64,000 nucleotides of DNA from Mariniflexile maritimum. Its GTDB lineage: Bacteria > Bacteroidota > Bacteroidia > Flavobacteriales > Flavobacteriaceae. The notes below the pieces were generated by a model. That model was given only the letters and a program-made list of their open reading frames with translations, did not search any database and was not told where the DNA came from. Made by a program: the position numbers and the translations under genes. Below, one piece after another: positions 56,259 to 63,930 of this stretch. The DNA is taken from assembly GCF_009746565.1 (NCBI RefSeq), contig NZ_WRPN01000011.1, positions 42,839 to 106,838 on the forward strand, in the 5' to 3' direction. Position 1 is the first letter of the stretch. Every line of letters starts with the position of its first letter.

Positions 56259-56441
56259 ATGGCAAGAAAAAGCAGATATACACCTTTACAAAGAATAGAA
56301 CGAAACCTTTGGTTTTCGTTCAGCTGTATGCTGTCTTTAATCTTTTCACCCAATCACACAAGACCATTCACTTGGTTGGCTATATTTGGCATAATGGCCT
56401 TTTTAGCCTTTTCAATGTTTATGTTATCAATATCAAATTAG
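56259..56441 (+). CDS. 60-residue membrane peptide
   Basis: A basic N-terminus (MARKSRYTPLQRIERNLW), then two hydrophobic segments ending at the C-terminus. It sits 4 bases after the nuclease-like gene and 3 bases before the cyclase-like gene, so it is in the same transcript. Unknown function. Confidence 0.5.
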   Translation: MARKSRYTPLQRIERNLWFSFSCMLSLIFSPNHTRPFTWLAIFGIMAFLAFSMFMLSISN

Positions 56442-56444
56442 TTT

Positions 56445-57305
56445 ATGATTTCACAATACATATATGGTAATAGAGCAGTAGCATTTTTGGACGTTCTTGG
56501 CTTTCAAAATAAGTTAAAAGAATTTGAAAATGAAGCCCTACAATACTATGATAATTTTGTATCAGCTAATTCGGATGACGATACAGATGAAGATGAAGTT
56601 GGTGGTCGGGTATATTATTCTCAAAAAGCTACTGATTTTATTGAGACGTTTAACAAGGCTATCTCTAAACTTGATAATGATAAATTTAGCTATTACTTAT
56701 TTAGTGATAATATTTGCATTACAGCAAAAAACATTAGTAATGATGGGGAAAAGTCACTTGTTGAACTTCTATTAGTAATTTCAGAATTGTATTTTGAATT
56801 TGTTCAAAAAGGCTATTTTCTAAGAGGAGGTATTGATCATGGTTTATTTATCGATAAGGCTTCAATTGCATTAGGTGTTCCATTAGCTACAGCATACAAA
56901 ATGGAATCTTCGCTTGCGGTATTCCCAAGAATTATCCTTTCCAAAGACTTTGTAAAACAGTTAAGCAACCATATTGCAATTGATGAGTACGAAATTGAAT
57001 CAATCCTAAATTCAAGTTTGGTAAAGGTCAGCTGCGAAATACAATATTTAAACGTTTTTAATCATATTTTTAAAGTAGAAGACAAAGAATATTTTTTTGA
57101 GAAATACAATCATTACATTTCTGAAAACCTATTATCCAGCTCCGTTTCTGAAAGTATATTTCTTAAATACAAATGGTTAGCAGATGAATTTAATTCATTT
57201 ATAGAAACCTACACATCAACTTTAGCATTTTATGATGAAAATTTTGACCCAACTGAAGAGTATATCGAATCAATAAAACAACTAAAAGTATCTTATGGAC
57301 AATAA
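56445..57305 (+). CDS. Putative nucleotide-cyclase-like protein
   Basis: A 286-residue soluble protein. Three blocks match class III cyclase/GGDEF-fold landmarks: AVAFLDVLGFQNKL (Asp16, first metal site), YYLFSDNICITAKN (Asp88, second metal site) and GYFLRGGIDHGLFI (127-136, compare GxxxGxx-type GIHTG). An acidic insert (SDDDTDEDE) lies at about 43-51. The C-terminal half is unrecognised. It overlaps the beta-family gene by 11 bases. A signalling enzyme in an antiphage system is an inference. Confidence 0.55.
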   Translation: MISQYIYGNRAVAFLDVLGFQNKLKEFENEALQYYDNFVSANSDDDTDEDEVGGRVYYSQKATDFIETFNKAISKLDNDKFSYYLFSDNICITAKNISNDGEKSLVELLLVISELYFEFVQKGYFLRGGIDHGLFIDKASIALGVPLATAYKMESSLAVFPRIILSKDFVKQLSNHIAIDEYEIESILNSSLVKVSCEIQYLNVFNHIFKVEDKEYFFEKYNHYISENLLSSSVSESIFLKYKWLADEFNSFIETYTSTLAFYDENFDPTEEYIESIKQLKVSYGQ

Positions 57306-58404
57306 CTTAATATATATGCCAACTTTAAGAGTTAGGCAACAAGAAACAATTGTTTTAAAATCTTTTGATTTTGGAAACAATATATACCCTTTATTAGAAA
57401 TTGTAAAGGAGCACGATAGAGCAAGAAAGGCTGATACTCAAAAGTCATTTGAAGAAATTCATAATGAATTGATAAATGAAGTAACAGCTCAACACGTTTT
57501 TATTGACTTGCCAATTTACTTAAAACAATCAGGCTCAGTAAAGGATGAAGTGGTATCATTTTCATTCAGTGTTATAAATGATATTGAAAAACGTAGTGAG
57601 TACATCAATAGATTAAGTGTATCAAGCCCTAAAGCAATCCCAGTTATTTCATCTTATTTATTCAAAACAGGCGAAACTGATAGTATTGAAAGACAAACAA
57701 ATCTTTTACAACCTAATTTTGAAAGATTGGCATATAGGCTTTTCCCCATTTCATTTAGTGTTGATTTCCCAATTGTTCAAGGATTAGTAAGACCTAATGA
57801 TTATATAATAATAGACTTAGATCAAATTACTCCATATCCAAAAAGTCCGCCTTTGCGACCAATTGTAAATGCTCTTAAAGCTTTTCAAGGTTGCTGTAAA
57901 ATCCTCTTGCGTAGTGCGATTAATACTGAAATACAAAATGTTAAACTTGATCACGGTCAAGTTGTATTTGAAGCAGACAATAGTCATATAGATGTAGATA
58001 TTATGACTGATTTTGGAGTGAATGCTACTGGTGACTTTGTGGGTATTAAAAAAGATGACCTTACAGCTGGTGGTACAATAAGTCCTGGGTTTATCTATTA
58101 TGATGCTTCAGAAAATCAATACTACGGTTATAGAGCTGATATAAAAGAATTAAGCCAGTTTGAAAATAAAATTGTCCCCGATATATTAAGTTCAGATTCT
58201 ACTACTCGAATGTTGGCAGAAATACCTCCTTATTTATCTCCAACAAATAATGGTTATTCAACTTTATTAAACATCAATTCGGGCGGAGAAAGTGGTAAAA
58301 GTCAAGCTAAATTTAAAAAAATAGCTATGGAACATTATCTGTATTGTATGAAAGTAAATATTGATTCTAATAAATTACATCAAACTAATAATCAGTTGCC
58401 ATAA
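57295..58404 (+). CDS. Beta-family (PF14350-like, sce7725-type) protein
   Basis: A 369-residue protein whose start MDNNLIYMPTLRVRQQETIVLKSFDF and IYPLLEIVKE resemble the Beta protein family seen in defence islands. The remainder alternates helix and strand like a TIM-type fold. It overlaps the cyclase-like gene by 11 bases and, tail to tail, the sce7726-like gene by 13 bases. The family assignment is from memory of the N-terminal pattern; biochemical role unknown. Confidence 0.62.
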   Translation: MDNNLIYMPTLRVRQQETIVLKSFDFGNNIYPLLEIVKEHDRARKADTQKSFEEIHNELINEVTAQHVFIDLPIYLKQSGSVKDEVVSFSFSVINDIEKRSEYINRLSVSSPKAIPVISSYLFKTGETDSIERQTNLLQPNFERLAYRLFPISFSVDFPIVQGLVRPNDYIIIDLDQITPYPKSPPLRPIVNALKAFQGCCKILLRSAINTEIQNVKLDHGQVVFEADNSHIDVDIMTDFGVNATGDFVGIKKDDLTAGGTISPGFIYYDASENQYYGYRADIKELSQFENKIVPDILSSDSTTRMLAEIPPYLSPTNNGYSTLLNINSGGESGKSQAKFKKIAMEHYLYCMKVNIDSNKLHQTNNQLP

Positions 58405-59132
58405 ATTATTTCGGGCTTAACATTTGTATTGAAAAAGAATTGCAAATCAATTGGTAAGATACTATTCCAATTAGTTTGAATGAATGACCATCTTTTATCA
58501 TACCTGCCCTTTAATGCTTGTTTTAGTGTATCATTGATTTGTGCAGAATTACACTCTTTTAAGATTTGTTCATTATTCGTGCTGCCAAAATACTTTTGCA
58601 GTTCTTTTTTGTTCATTAAAGTAAGCTGTTCAGAGGCATTAATTTTAGGGCTATATTTTGCTTCTCGATAAACAACTTTCTTAGATTTTTCATAATACCA
58701 AATTCCATAATAATCAGGTATTAATTCAATCACTTTTTCAAGATGAGTTTTATCAATTACAACCGTGTTATATTCAAATACATCACCATAGTCTTCGACT
58801 TGCTTTTTAAGTCTATTAAGGGTATCAATTTTTGATTTTACCTCAAATGATTTGGTGTCTCCATTGATAACTAAAAAATCGGTTCTACTTGTTTTTGCTT
58901 TTACTTCAAATGCCGCAACATATTTTTTGGTTATAAACTCCTTTGCAAGTTGATATTTCAAAATTTGTTCACCGTCATAATTCTTAAAAACAACGTCATT
59001 TACCGTTTTTGCAAGCTCAAATTTATTACAATCTTTGTATTTATCTGTTTGGAAAAAAGCAGCAAGGAGGTCTCTAAGCTGATGGGTATAGCTTAGTGTA
59101 TTGTATGACCTTGCAAGTGCTGAATAATCCAT
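58392..59132 (-). CDS. sce7726-family nuclease-like protein
   Basis: A 246-residue protein. HTH-like N-terminus followed by a restriction-fold core: Asp85 (TSRTDFLVIN) and Glu97-x-Lys99 (SFEVKSKIDTLNRLKKQVEDY), the hallmark stretch of the sce7726 family. It is convergent with the beta-family gene. In other bacteria the sce7725 and sce7726 genes are neighbours, as here, so they probably form one system. Confidence 0.72.
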   Translation of the reverse strand: MDYSALARSYNTLSYTHQLRDLLAAFFQTDKYKDCNKFELAKTVNDVVFKNYDGEQILKYQLAKEFITKKYVAAFEVKAKTSRTDFLVINGDTKSFEVKSKIDTLNRLKKQVEDYGDVFEYNTVVIDKTHLEKVIELIPDYYGIWYYEKSKKVVYREAKYSPKINASEQLTLMNKKELQKYFGSTNNEQILKECNSAQINDTLKQALKGRYDKRWSFIQTNWNSILPIDLQFFFNTNVKPEIIYGN

Positions 59133-59155
59133 TTATTTTGTTAATATTGCCACAA

Positions 59156-59193
59156 CAAAGATAACGTTTTTTACCGAGATTTTAGTAAATTTG
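59156..59193. promoter_or_regulatory. Divergent promoter pair
   Basis: On the minus strand TATCTTTG (59163-59156) precedes the sce7726-like gene by about 23 bases. On the plus strand TAAATTTG (59186-59193) points towards the long gap before xseA. Neither has a clear TTTG -33 box at 19-20 bp. Confidence 0.5.
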
Positions 59194-59644
59194 CACCCTT
59201 TTTAATAGGTATGGCAAAGCCACAAATTTATTAAATCCCACCCAACCACTGCACAAAACATGGCTTATGCACTCTCACCGCACAATGCCAACGCTTCAGC
59301 GCATACTATGGTACTGCCGCCATTTTAAAACTGTCATCTTTTTGTGTGGGCAGTTCCAAACGTTATACAGCACATTGTTTTTTTAAAAAGGTTAATAATT
59401 TGATTTTTGTTTTTTTAAAAAAAGGAAAAAGCTGTTCACAATTCGCTAAATATCTAGTTACCAATAAAAACAAACTTAATTTTGCTAAAATCAAAAATAA
59501 GTAATATTAAATACCTAATTTTATGTTTACTGAATTCTCAAACAAATAGATTTAATAAAAACCAATAATTTATAATCCTTTATTTCTTACATTTATTTTC
59601 TTTTAATTAAAATATAAGTGTCAAATATTTAAAAGGAATTATAA
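59194..59644. other. 450-base gap without ORF before xseA
   Basis: No gene of reasonable length on either strand. The first 200 bases are more GC-rich than the island average and contain a stem-loop (GGTACTGCC near 59310 with GGCAGTTCC near 59350, one mismatch). The remaining stretch is A/T-rich. A plus-strand -7 box precedes it, so a non-coding RNA or long leader is possible. Confidence 0.45.
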
Positions 59645-61015
59645 TTGTCATCACTACCACCGTTTCATTCTTTATCTAAAATTCTTAATCGTGTAAAAAC
59701 TATTATAGATACAAATGTTGCAGGTAATTGTTTTTGGTTAAAGGTTGAAATAGCAAGTATCAATTTTCATAGATCCGGTCATGTTTATCTTGAGTTAGCT
59801 GAAAATCAAAATGGTAATACCATTGCGAAGTGTAAAGCAATAATATGGAATTATCAAATTCCACAAATAAGACAAGCTTTAGGAAAGGACTTTGACAACA
59901 TTCTTAAGAAAGGTAATGAAATATTATGCTACACAAGTATTCAATTCGATTTAGCTTATGGTTTGAGTCTTTTAATAACCGATGTTAATTTAGAATTTGC
60001 TGTTGGTCACATAGAAAAGAAGCGACAAGAAACAATTGATAGACTTAAAAAAGAAGGTCTTATCGATTTAAATAAACGAATTCCTATTCCGCTTGTGATT
60101 AAAACGATTGCACTTATAGCATCAAAAGATACCTCAGGGTATCAAGATTTTGTAAAGAACATTACTGAAAATCAATATGGTTACAAATTTAATATTGAAT
60201 TGTTTTCATCATCCGTACAAGGCAATACTGCCGAAATAGAAATAGTAAACAGACTTAAAACAATTAATCAAAAAAAATATGACTGTGTTGTTATTATAAG
60301 AGGTGGTGGTTCTAAAATCGATTTAGATATATTTAACTCTTATGAAATATCAAAACAAATAAGCCAAATGCAAAGTCCTGTATTTTCAGGTATTGGTCAT
60401 GAAACAGACATAACGGTTATAGATTTTGCAGCAAATAAATCATTCAAAACACCAACGGAAGTTTCAAATTACATCGTCAATAAATCATATAATTTTGAAC
60501 AAAAAATAATTAGTCAATACGCACTGATTACTGAAAAGTATCACAAACTATTAGAAAAGAAGAATAGTGTTTTAAGATTATATACAGAAGGTATTGTTAA
60601 TGCTTCTAATAGCTTTACACAATTACGTCGAGGTTCATTACATAAGCTCATGAATCGTATCTTATCAAGCACAAATGTCTTGATTAATCAAGAAAATAAT
60701 AAATTATCGTTAATTAATCAAGAAAAATTACAACACAGTAAACGCATAGTTAATAATCAAAAAGAGCATATAAATAAGCAATCTGAAATACTCTATATTT
60801 TAATTGAGAAAGTTATCAATAATAAAAAAGCTTACCTTACTAATGCACTTGTATTAATATCATCAAGTAGCCCTAAAACAATCTTAAATAGGGGATTTAC
60901 AATACCTAGAGTAAATGGAAATCTTTACAATGGCGAAGAATTACCAAAAGACACAGAAATTAAATTAGAATTTAAAGATGCAGTAATAATAACTAAATAC
61001 GTTAAAAAGGAATAA
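59645..61015 (+). CDS. xseA: Exodeoxyribonuclease VII large subunit
   Basis: A 456-residue protein starting at TTG (59645), supported by an AAAGGA ribosome site 8-10 bases upstream; no ATG precedes the conserved N-terminus. OB-fold (about 20-110), catalytic core with VVIIRGGGSKIDLDIFNSYEISKQI, GIGHETDITVIDFAANKSFKTPTEV, then long coiled helices. ExoVII degrades single-stranded DNA from both ends. On an island it is probably an extra copy beside the chromosomal one. Confidence 0.9.
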   Translation: MSSLPPFHSLSKILNRVKTIIDTNVAGNCFWLKVEIASINFHRSGHVYLELAENQNGNTIAKCKAIIWNYQIPQIRQALGKDFDNILKKGNEILCYTSIQFDLAYGLSLLITDVNLEFAVGHIEKKRQETIDRLKKEGLIDLNKRIPIPLVIKTIALIASKDTSGYQDFVKNITENQYGYKFNIELFSSSVQGNTAEIEIVNRLKTINQKKYDCVVIIRGGGSKIDLDIFNSYEISKQISQMQSPVFSGIGHETDITVIDFAANKSFKTPTEVSNYIVNKSYNFEQKIISQYALITEKYHKLLEKKNSVLRLYTEGIVNASNSFTQLRRGSLHKLMNRILSSTNVLINQENNKLSLINQEKLQHSKRIVNNQKEHINKQSEILYILIEKVINNKKAYLTNALVLISSSSPKTILNRGFTIPRVNGNLYNGEELPKDTEIKLEFKDAVIITKYVKKE

Positions 61016-61017
61016 TC

Positions 61018-61227
61018 ATGGAAGATAAACCCATTTCAGAATTAACTTATGAGGAAGCCTCAAGTGAACTCGAATCAATTCTTGAAAAATTAAGAAATGA
61101 TGAAGTAAGTATTGATAAATTAGAAAAGGTAGTTACTAGGGCAGCAGCACTATCAAAACTCTGTCAAGAAAAACTACGCAACACAGAACAAAAAGTACAA
61201 GAAATAATAGACAAACTCGGCTTGTAA
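61018..61227 (+). CDS. xseB: Exodeoxyribonuclease VII small subunit
   Basis: A 69-residue helical protein (LTYEEASSELESILEKLRNDEVSIDKLEKVVTRA) matching XseB in length and pattern. It starts 2 bases after xseA and should bind the XseA C-terminal helices. Confidence 0.9.
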   Translation: MEDKPISELTYEEASSELESILEKLRNDEVSIDKLEKVVTRAAALSKLCQEKLRNTEQKVQEIIDKLGL

Positions 61228-61356
61228 TTTGAATATCAAGGAATCAAGGGTTTAAGGACAATATCTATTTTCAATTCAATATTCATATAATTTATGTACT
61301 GAAAAATGTGTATATTGTTACTGCTTTAACGGACAAGATACTTTAAAAATAAAACT

Positions 61357-62352
61357 ATGCTTAGAGATAGAATTGAAAATTACAAAAAGTTAGAGGAGTT
61401 AAGAAATTCTAAATTGCTTGTTTATTGCACAAGTGATAGACCAAAAGCTGAAACAAATATTGGAAGCGACATTCTAGGGCCTTTTGCTGACCATTTAGAC
61501 AAAATAGGAGATGTTGAAAAAATCACTCTTTTTATTTATTCAAATGGGGGTAGTACTTTAGCCGGCTGGAGTTTAGCAAATTTGATTAGAAGTTTCTGTA
61601 AAGATTTTGAGGTAATCGTACCTTTCAGATGTCAAAGTGCAGCTACTCTAATAAGTCTTGGAGCTAATAGAATTGTTATGACAAAACAAGGCACATTGGG
61701 TCCAATTGATCCAAGTACTAACGGACTAATGAACCCTCAAATAAATATTAACGGGCAAAATATTAGAGTTCCGGTTAGTGTTGAACATATAAACGGTTAC
61801 CTTGAAATGGCTAAACAAGATTTTAATATCACAAAACCAGAAGATTTGAGTAACGTATATTTGAAGTTAACTGATAAAATTCACCCTCTTTCTTTAGGTG
61901 ATGTATATAAATCAAAAGCACAAATACAAATGTTAGCAGAAAAACTACTCAGTTACCATGATATTAAGCCTGAAAATATTGCTAAAGTTGTTAATTTTTT
62001 ATGCTCCGAATCAGGTAGTCATGACTATACTATTTATAGAAAAGAGGCAAAAGAAGTATTAGGGTTAAATATTGAAAAACCTAATGATGAATTATATTCA
62101 GTCATAAAAGCAATTTACAAAGATATAGAAGGAGAAATGGAATTAAAAGTTCCGTTTAACCCAAATGTATTATTAGCAACTTCTAATCCTTATAATTATT
62201 CTATGCGACGAGCATTAATTGAAAGTACAGAAGGTGGATGCGATGTGTTTTTAAGTCAAGGAGCATTGACCAAACAAAATCTACAGAATGGGCAGATTGC
62301 TGTAAGTGATAATAGAACCTTTGAAGCTTGGAAACACGAAAATTTAGTTTAA
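61357..62352 (+). CDS. ClpP/SDH-fold serine protease-like protein
   Basis: A 331-residue protein of the serine dehydrogenase proteinase (SDH_sah) type. IYSNGGSTLAGW (60-71) and the nucleophile region RCQSAATLISLGANRIVM with Ser94, then GTLGPIDPS, form the ClpP-like crotonase core. There is no signal peptide, so it acts in the cytoplasm. The C-terminal half (DVFLSQGALTKQN) is family-specific. It lies 130 bases after xseB with no opposing gene between. Confidence 0.78.
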   Translation: MLRDRIENYKKLEELRNSKLLVYCTSDRPKAETNIGSDILGPFADHLDKIGDVEKITLFIYSNGGSTLAGWSLANLIRSFCKDFEVIVPFRCQSAATLISLGANRIVMTKQGTLGPIDPSTNGLMNPQININGQNIRVPVSVEHINGYLEMAKQDFNITKPEDLSNVYLKLTDKIHPLSLGDVYKSKAQIQMLAEKLLSYHDIKPENIAKVVNFLCSESGSHDYTIYRKEAKEVLGLNIEKPNDELYSVIKAIYKDIEGEMELKVPFNPNVLLATSNPYNYSMRRALIESTEGGCDVFLSQGALTKQNLQNGQIAVSDNRTFEAWKHENLV

Positions 62353-62364
62353 TTTTGTAAAATA

Positions 62365-62556
62365 ATGGATTCACAAAATAAATATTACGAAACAGGTTCA
62401 AACCCATATTATTTGAATTTGAACAATACTGCTATTGAAATCACAAACCTTCAAGATTCAACTAATCCTGAATATGGTTTTATGAATCATTTAAATAGAC
62501 ATATTTTAATCGAAAATCCTATAATGATTCTTGAAAATAATCAAGTAAATCGGTGA
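62365..62556 (+). CDS. 63-residue Asn-rich small protein
   Basis: Starts 12 bases after the protease-like gene in the same direction. Polar, rich in Asn and Tyr, no membrane segment or motif known to me. Position suggests cotranscription with the protease; low certainty that it is real. Confidence 0.4.
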   Translation: MDSQNKYYETGSNPYYLNLNNTAIEITNLQDSTNPEYGFMNHLNRHILIENPIMILENNQVNR

Positions 62557-62740
62557 TTAAAACTTTACTTATCAACATAGACCACTCTTTTAGTATAAAT
62601 GTTGCAGTTTTATTAATAATTTATTAGAAGTTCCCCACAACACAAAACCCAGTTATTTTTAAAAACAATTAATAAAATTTAACAGTGGTGTTTTTAAAAA
62701 AAACCTCTGTCTTTTGTGTTGTTCCGCGCCCCACCGCATA

Positions 62741-62890
62741 GTTGGTTTTTATGTCATAATACTTGTACCCAACGCTCTAATGGCACATTCCTTTTTTATT
62801 TAAAAGTGTCTATTTTTATTAAATTGGTACAATAAAAAAGCAAAGAGCCATTGCCAACGCTCAAACAACTATTACGCCATAAAAACCAAC
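62741..62890. repeat. Large foldback 1
   Basis: GTTGGTTTTTATG (62741-62753) pairs with CATAAAAACCAAC (62878-62890), extendable to 19 of 21 positions. AATGGC (62779-62784) pairs with GCCATT (62847-62852); both internal gaps are exactly 25 bases, and each gap holds a CCAACGCTC direct repeat. It lies in a 597-base gap (62557-63153) with no gene. Confidence 0.65.
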
Positions 62891-62901
62891 CCAAAGCTAA
62901 G

Positions 62902-62993
62902 TTACATAATACAAGTTATAATACTTCCCTTTTATGGTTGCCCTATCGGGCGTTCTAATATTTCGGGCGATAGTTATAACTGGTATTATGTAA
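62902..62993. repeat. Large foldback 2
   Basis: A 20-bp inverted repeat (62902-62921 with 62974-62993; 19 of 20 match, starts TTACATAATAC). Inside are GCCC-TATC-GGGC (62940-62951), two direct TCGGGCG copies (62946 and 62963), and CTATCG/CGATAG arms. It begins 11 bases after foldback 1. Confidence 0.68.
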
Positions 62994-63141
62994 AATATCC
63001 GACTTCCCCCACGCTCAATTCCGTAGTATTTAGATTATTTTCGTCTAAATTGAAACAGTAGAAAAGTTTAAGGGTTCCGTTAGTATCATTTTATTAACAA
63101 ATAAAGTTATCAACGGTCAATTAAAAAAACGTCAACTTCTA

Positions 63142-63149
63142 TAACTTTG
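63142..63149 (+). promoter_or_regulatory. -7 box of the umuD promoter
   Basis: TAACTTTG at 63142-63149, ending 4 bases before the ATG, so the mRNA leader would be very short or absent. Upstream, TTTAGA and TCTAAA arms occur near 63029-63049. Confidence 0.5.
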
Positions 63150-63153
63150 TAAA

Positions 63154-63603
63154 ATGCAATTAAGAAAACTATATACCACAAATACAATCACGTTTTTTAA
63201 AGCGGATGTTACAACCAAACTAAAACTACCTTTTGTAATAAATGGCATTAGCGCAGGTTTTCCATCTCCAGCAAATGATTTTTTAGATATTAATATCGAC
63301 TTAAATAAATACCTAATAAAAAACCCAAGTACCACATTTTATGGTAGAGTAAAAGGTAATTCAATGATGGATGCAGGTATTCACGAAGGCGATTTATTAA
63401 TCATTGATAAAAGTCTTGAGCCTAAAACCAATAAAATTGCAGTTTGTTTTATTGATGGCGAATTCACAGTAAAACGTATAAACATCGAAAAAGATGTTAT
63501 TTGGTTAATGGCAGAAAACAAAGACTACAAACCAATAAAAGTAACTAAAGACAACGATTTTATTATCTGGGGAATCGTTACAAATGTTATAAAACAGCTA
63601 TAA
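63154..63603 (+). CDS. umuD: UmuD-like S24 self-cleaving protein (orphan)
   Basis: A 149-residue protein with the Ala34-Gly35 cleavage site in ISAGFPSPAND, nucleophile Ser70 in KGNSMMDAGI, and general-base Lys107 in DGEFTVKRI. In SOS mutagenesis UmuD is cleaved and joins UmuC as polymerase V. The gene normally precedes umuC, but no umuC follows on this strand. It may serve another function or regulate a polymerase elsewhere. Confidence 0.9.
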   Translation: MQLRKLYTTNTITFFKADVTTKLKLPFVINGISAGFPSPANDFLDINIDLNKYLIKNPSTTFYGRVKGNSMMDAGIHEGDLLIIDKSLEPKTNKIAVCFIDGEFTVKRINIEKDVIWLMAENKDYKPIKVTKDNDFIIWGIVTNVIKQL

Positions 63604-63612
63604 CTAAATATA

Positions 63613-63930
63613 TTATTTAGTATCCATAAACTTATGTTTTAAATAAAAACCCATAGCTATTGGCTTTGCATTTAAACTACTACTTCTTTGTGGTGTATTA
63701 ATTATAAAACCACCTTTAAAAAGGTGTGTGTTTTTGTAAATAAAAGAAACTTTGATATTAGGAAATTCATTTTGATGGTCATCAAAATTATAGTTTAGTT
63801 TTTTTACTTGAGTATATAGATAAACATCAAAATTTGTTTCTTCTAAAGTGTTTTTAATTTCTAATATGTTTACTAAATTTGGATAGGGCGGGCAAAGTGA
63901 ACCACTTGCAGCGGATGAAAGTGAGCATAG
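63613..63930 (-). pseudogene. C-terminal fragment of an unknown protein
   Basis: An open frame of about 105 codons on the minus strand with a normal stop at 63613-63615 but no usable start; a stop closes it at 63931-63933. The peptide (..LVNILEIKNTLEETNFDVYLYTQVKK..GGFIINTPQRSSSLNAKP..KHKFMDTK) has protein-like composition, so it is probably a gene cut by recombination. The last 66 bases of the window upstream of it are non-coding. Family not recognised. Confidence 0.45.

Noticed and set aside
62741..62993. Integron attC sites stated as fact
   Set aside because: Some core-like motifs occur, but the R/L box pattern is incomplete and no integron integrase is seen.
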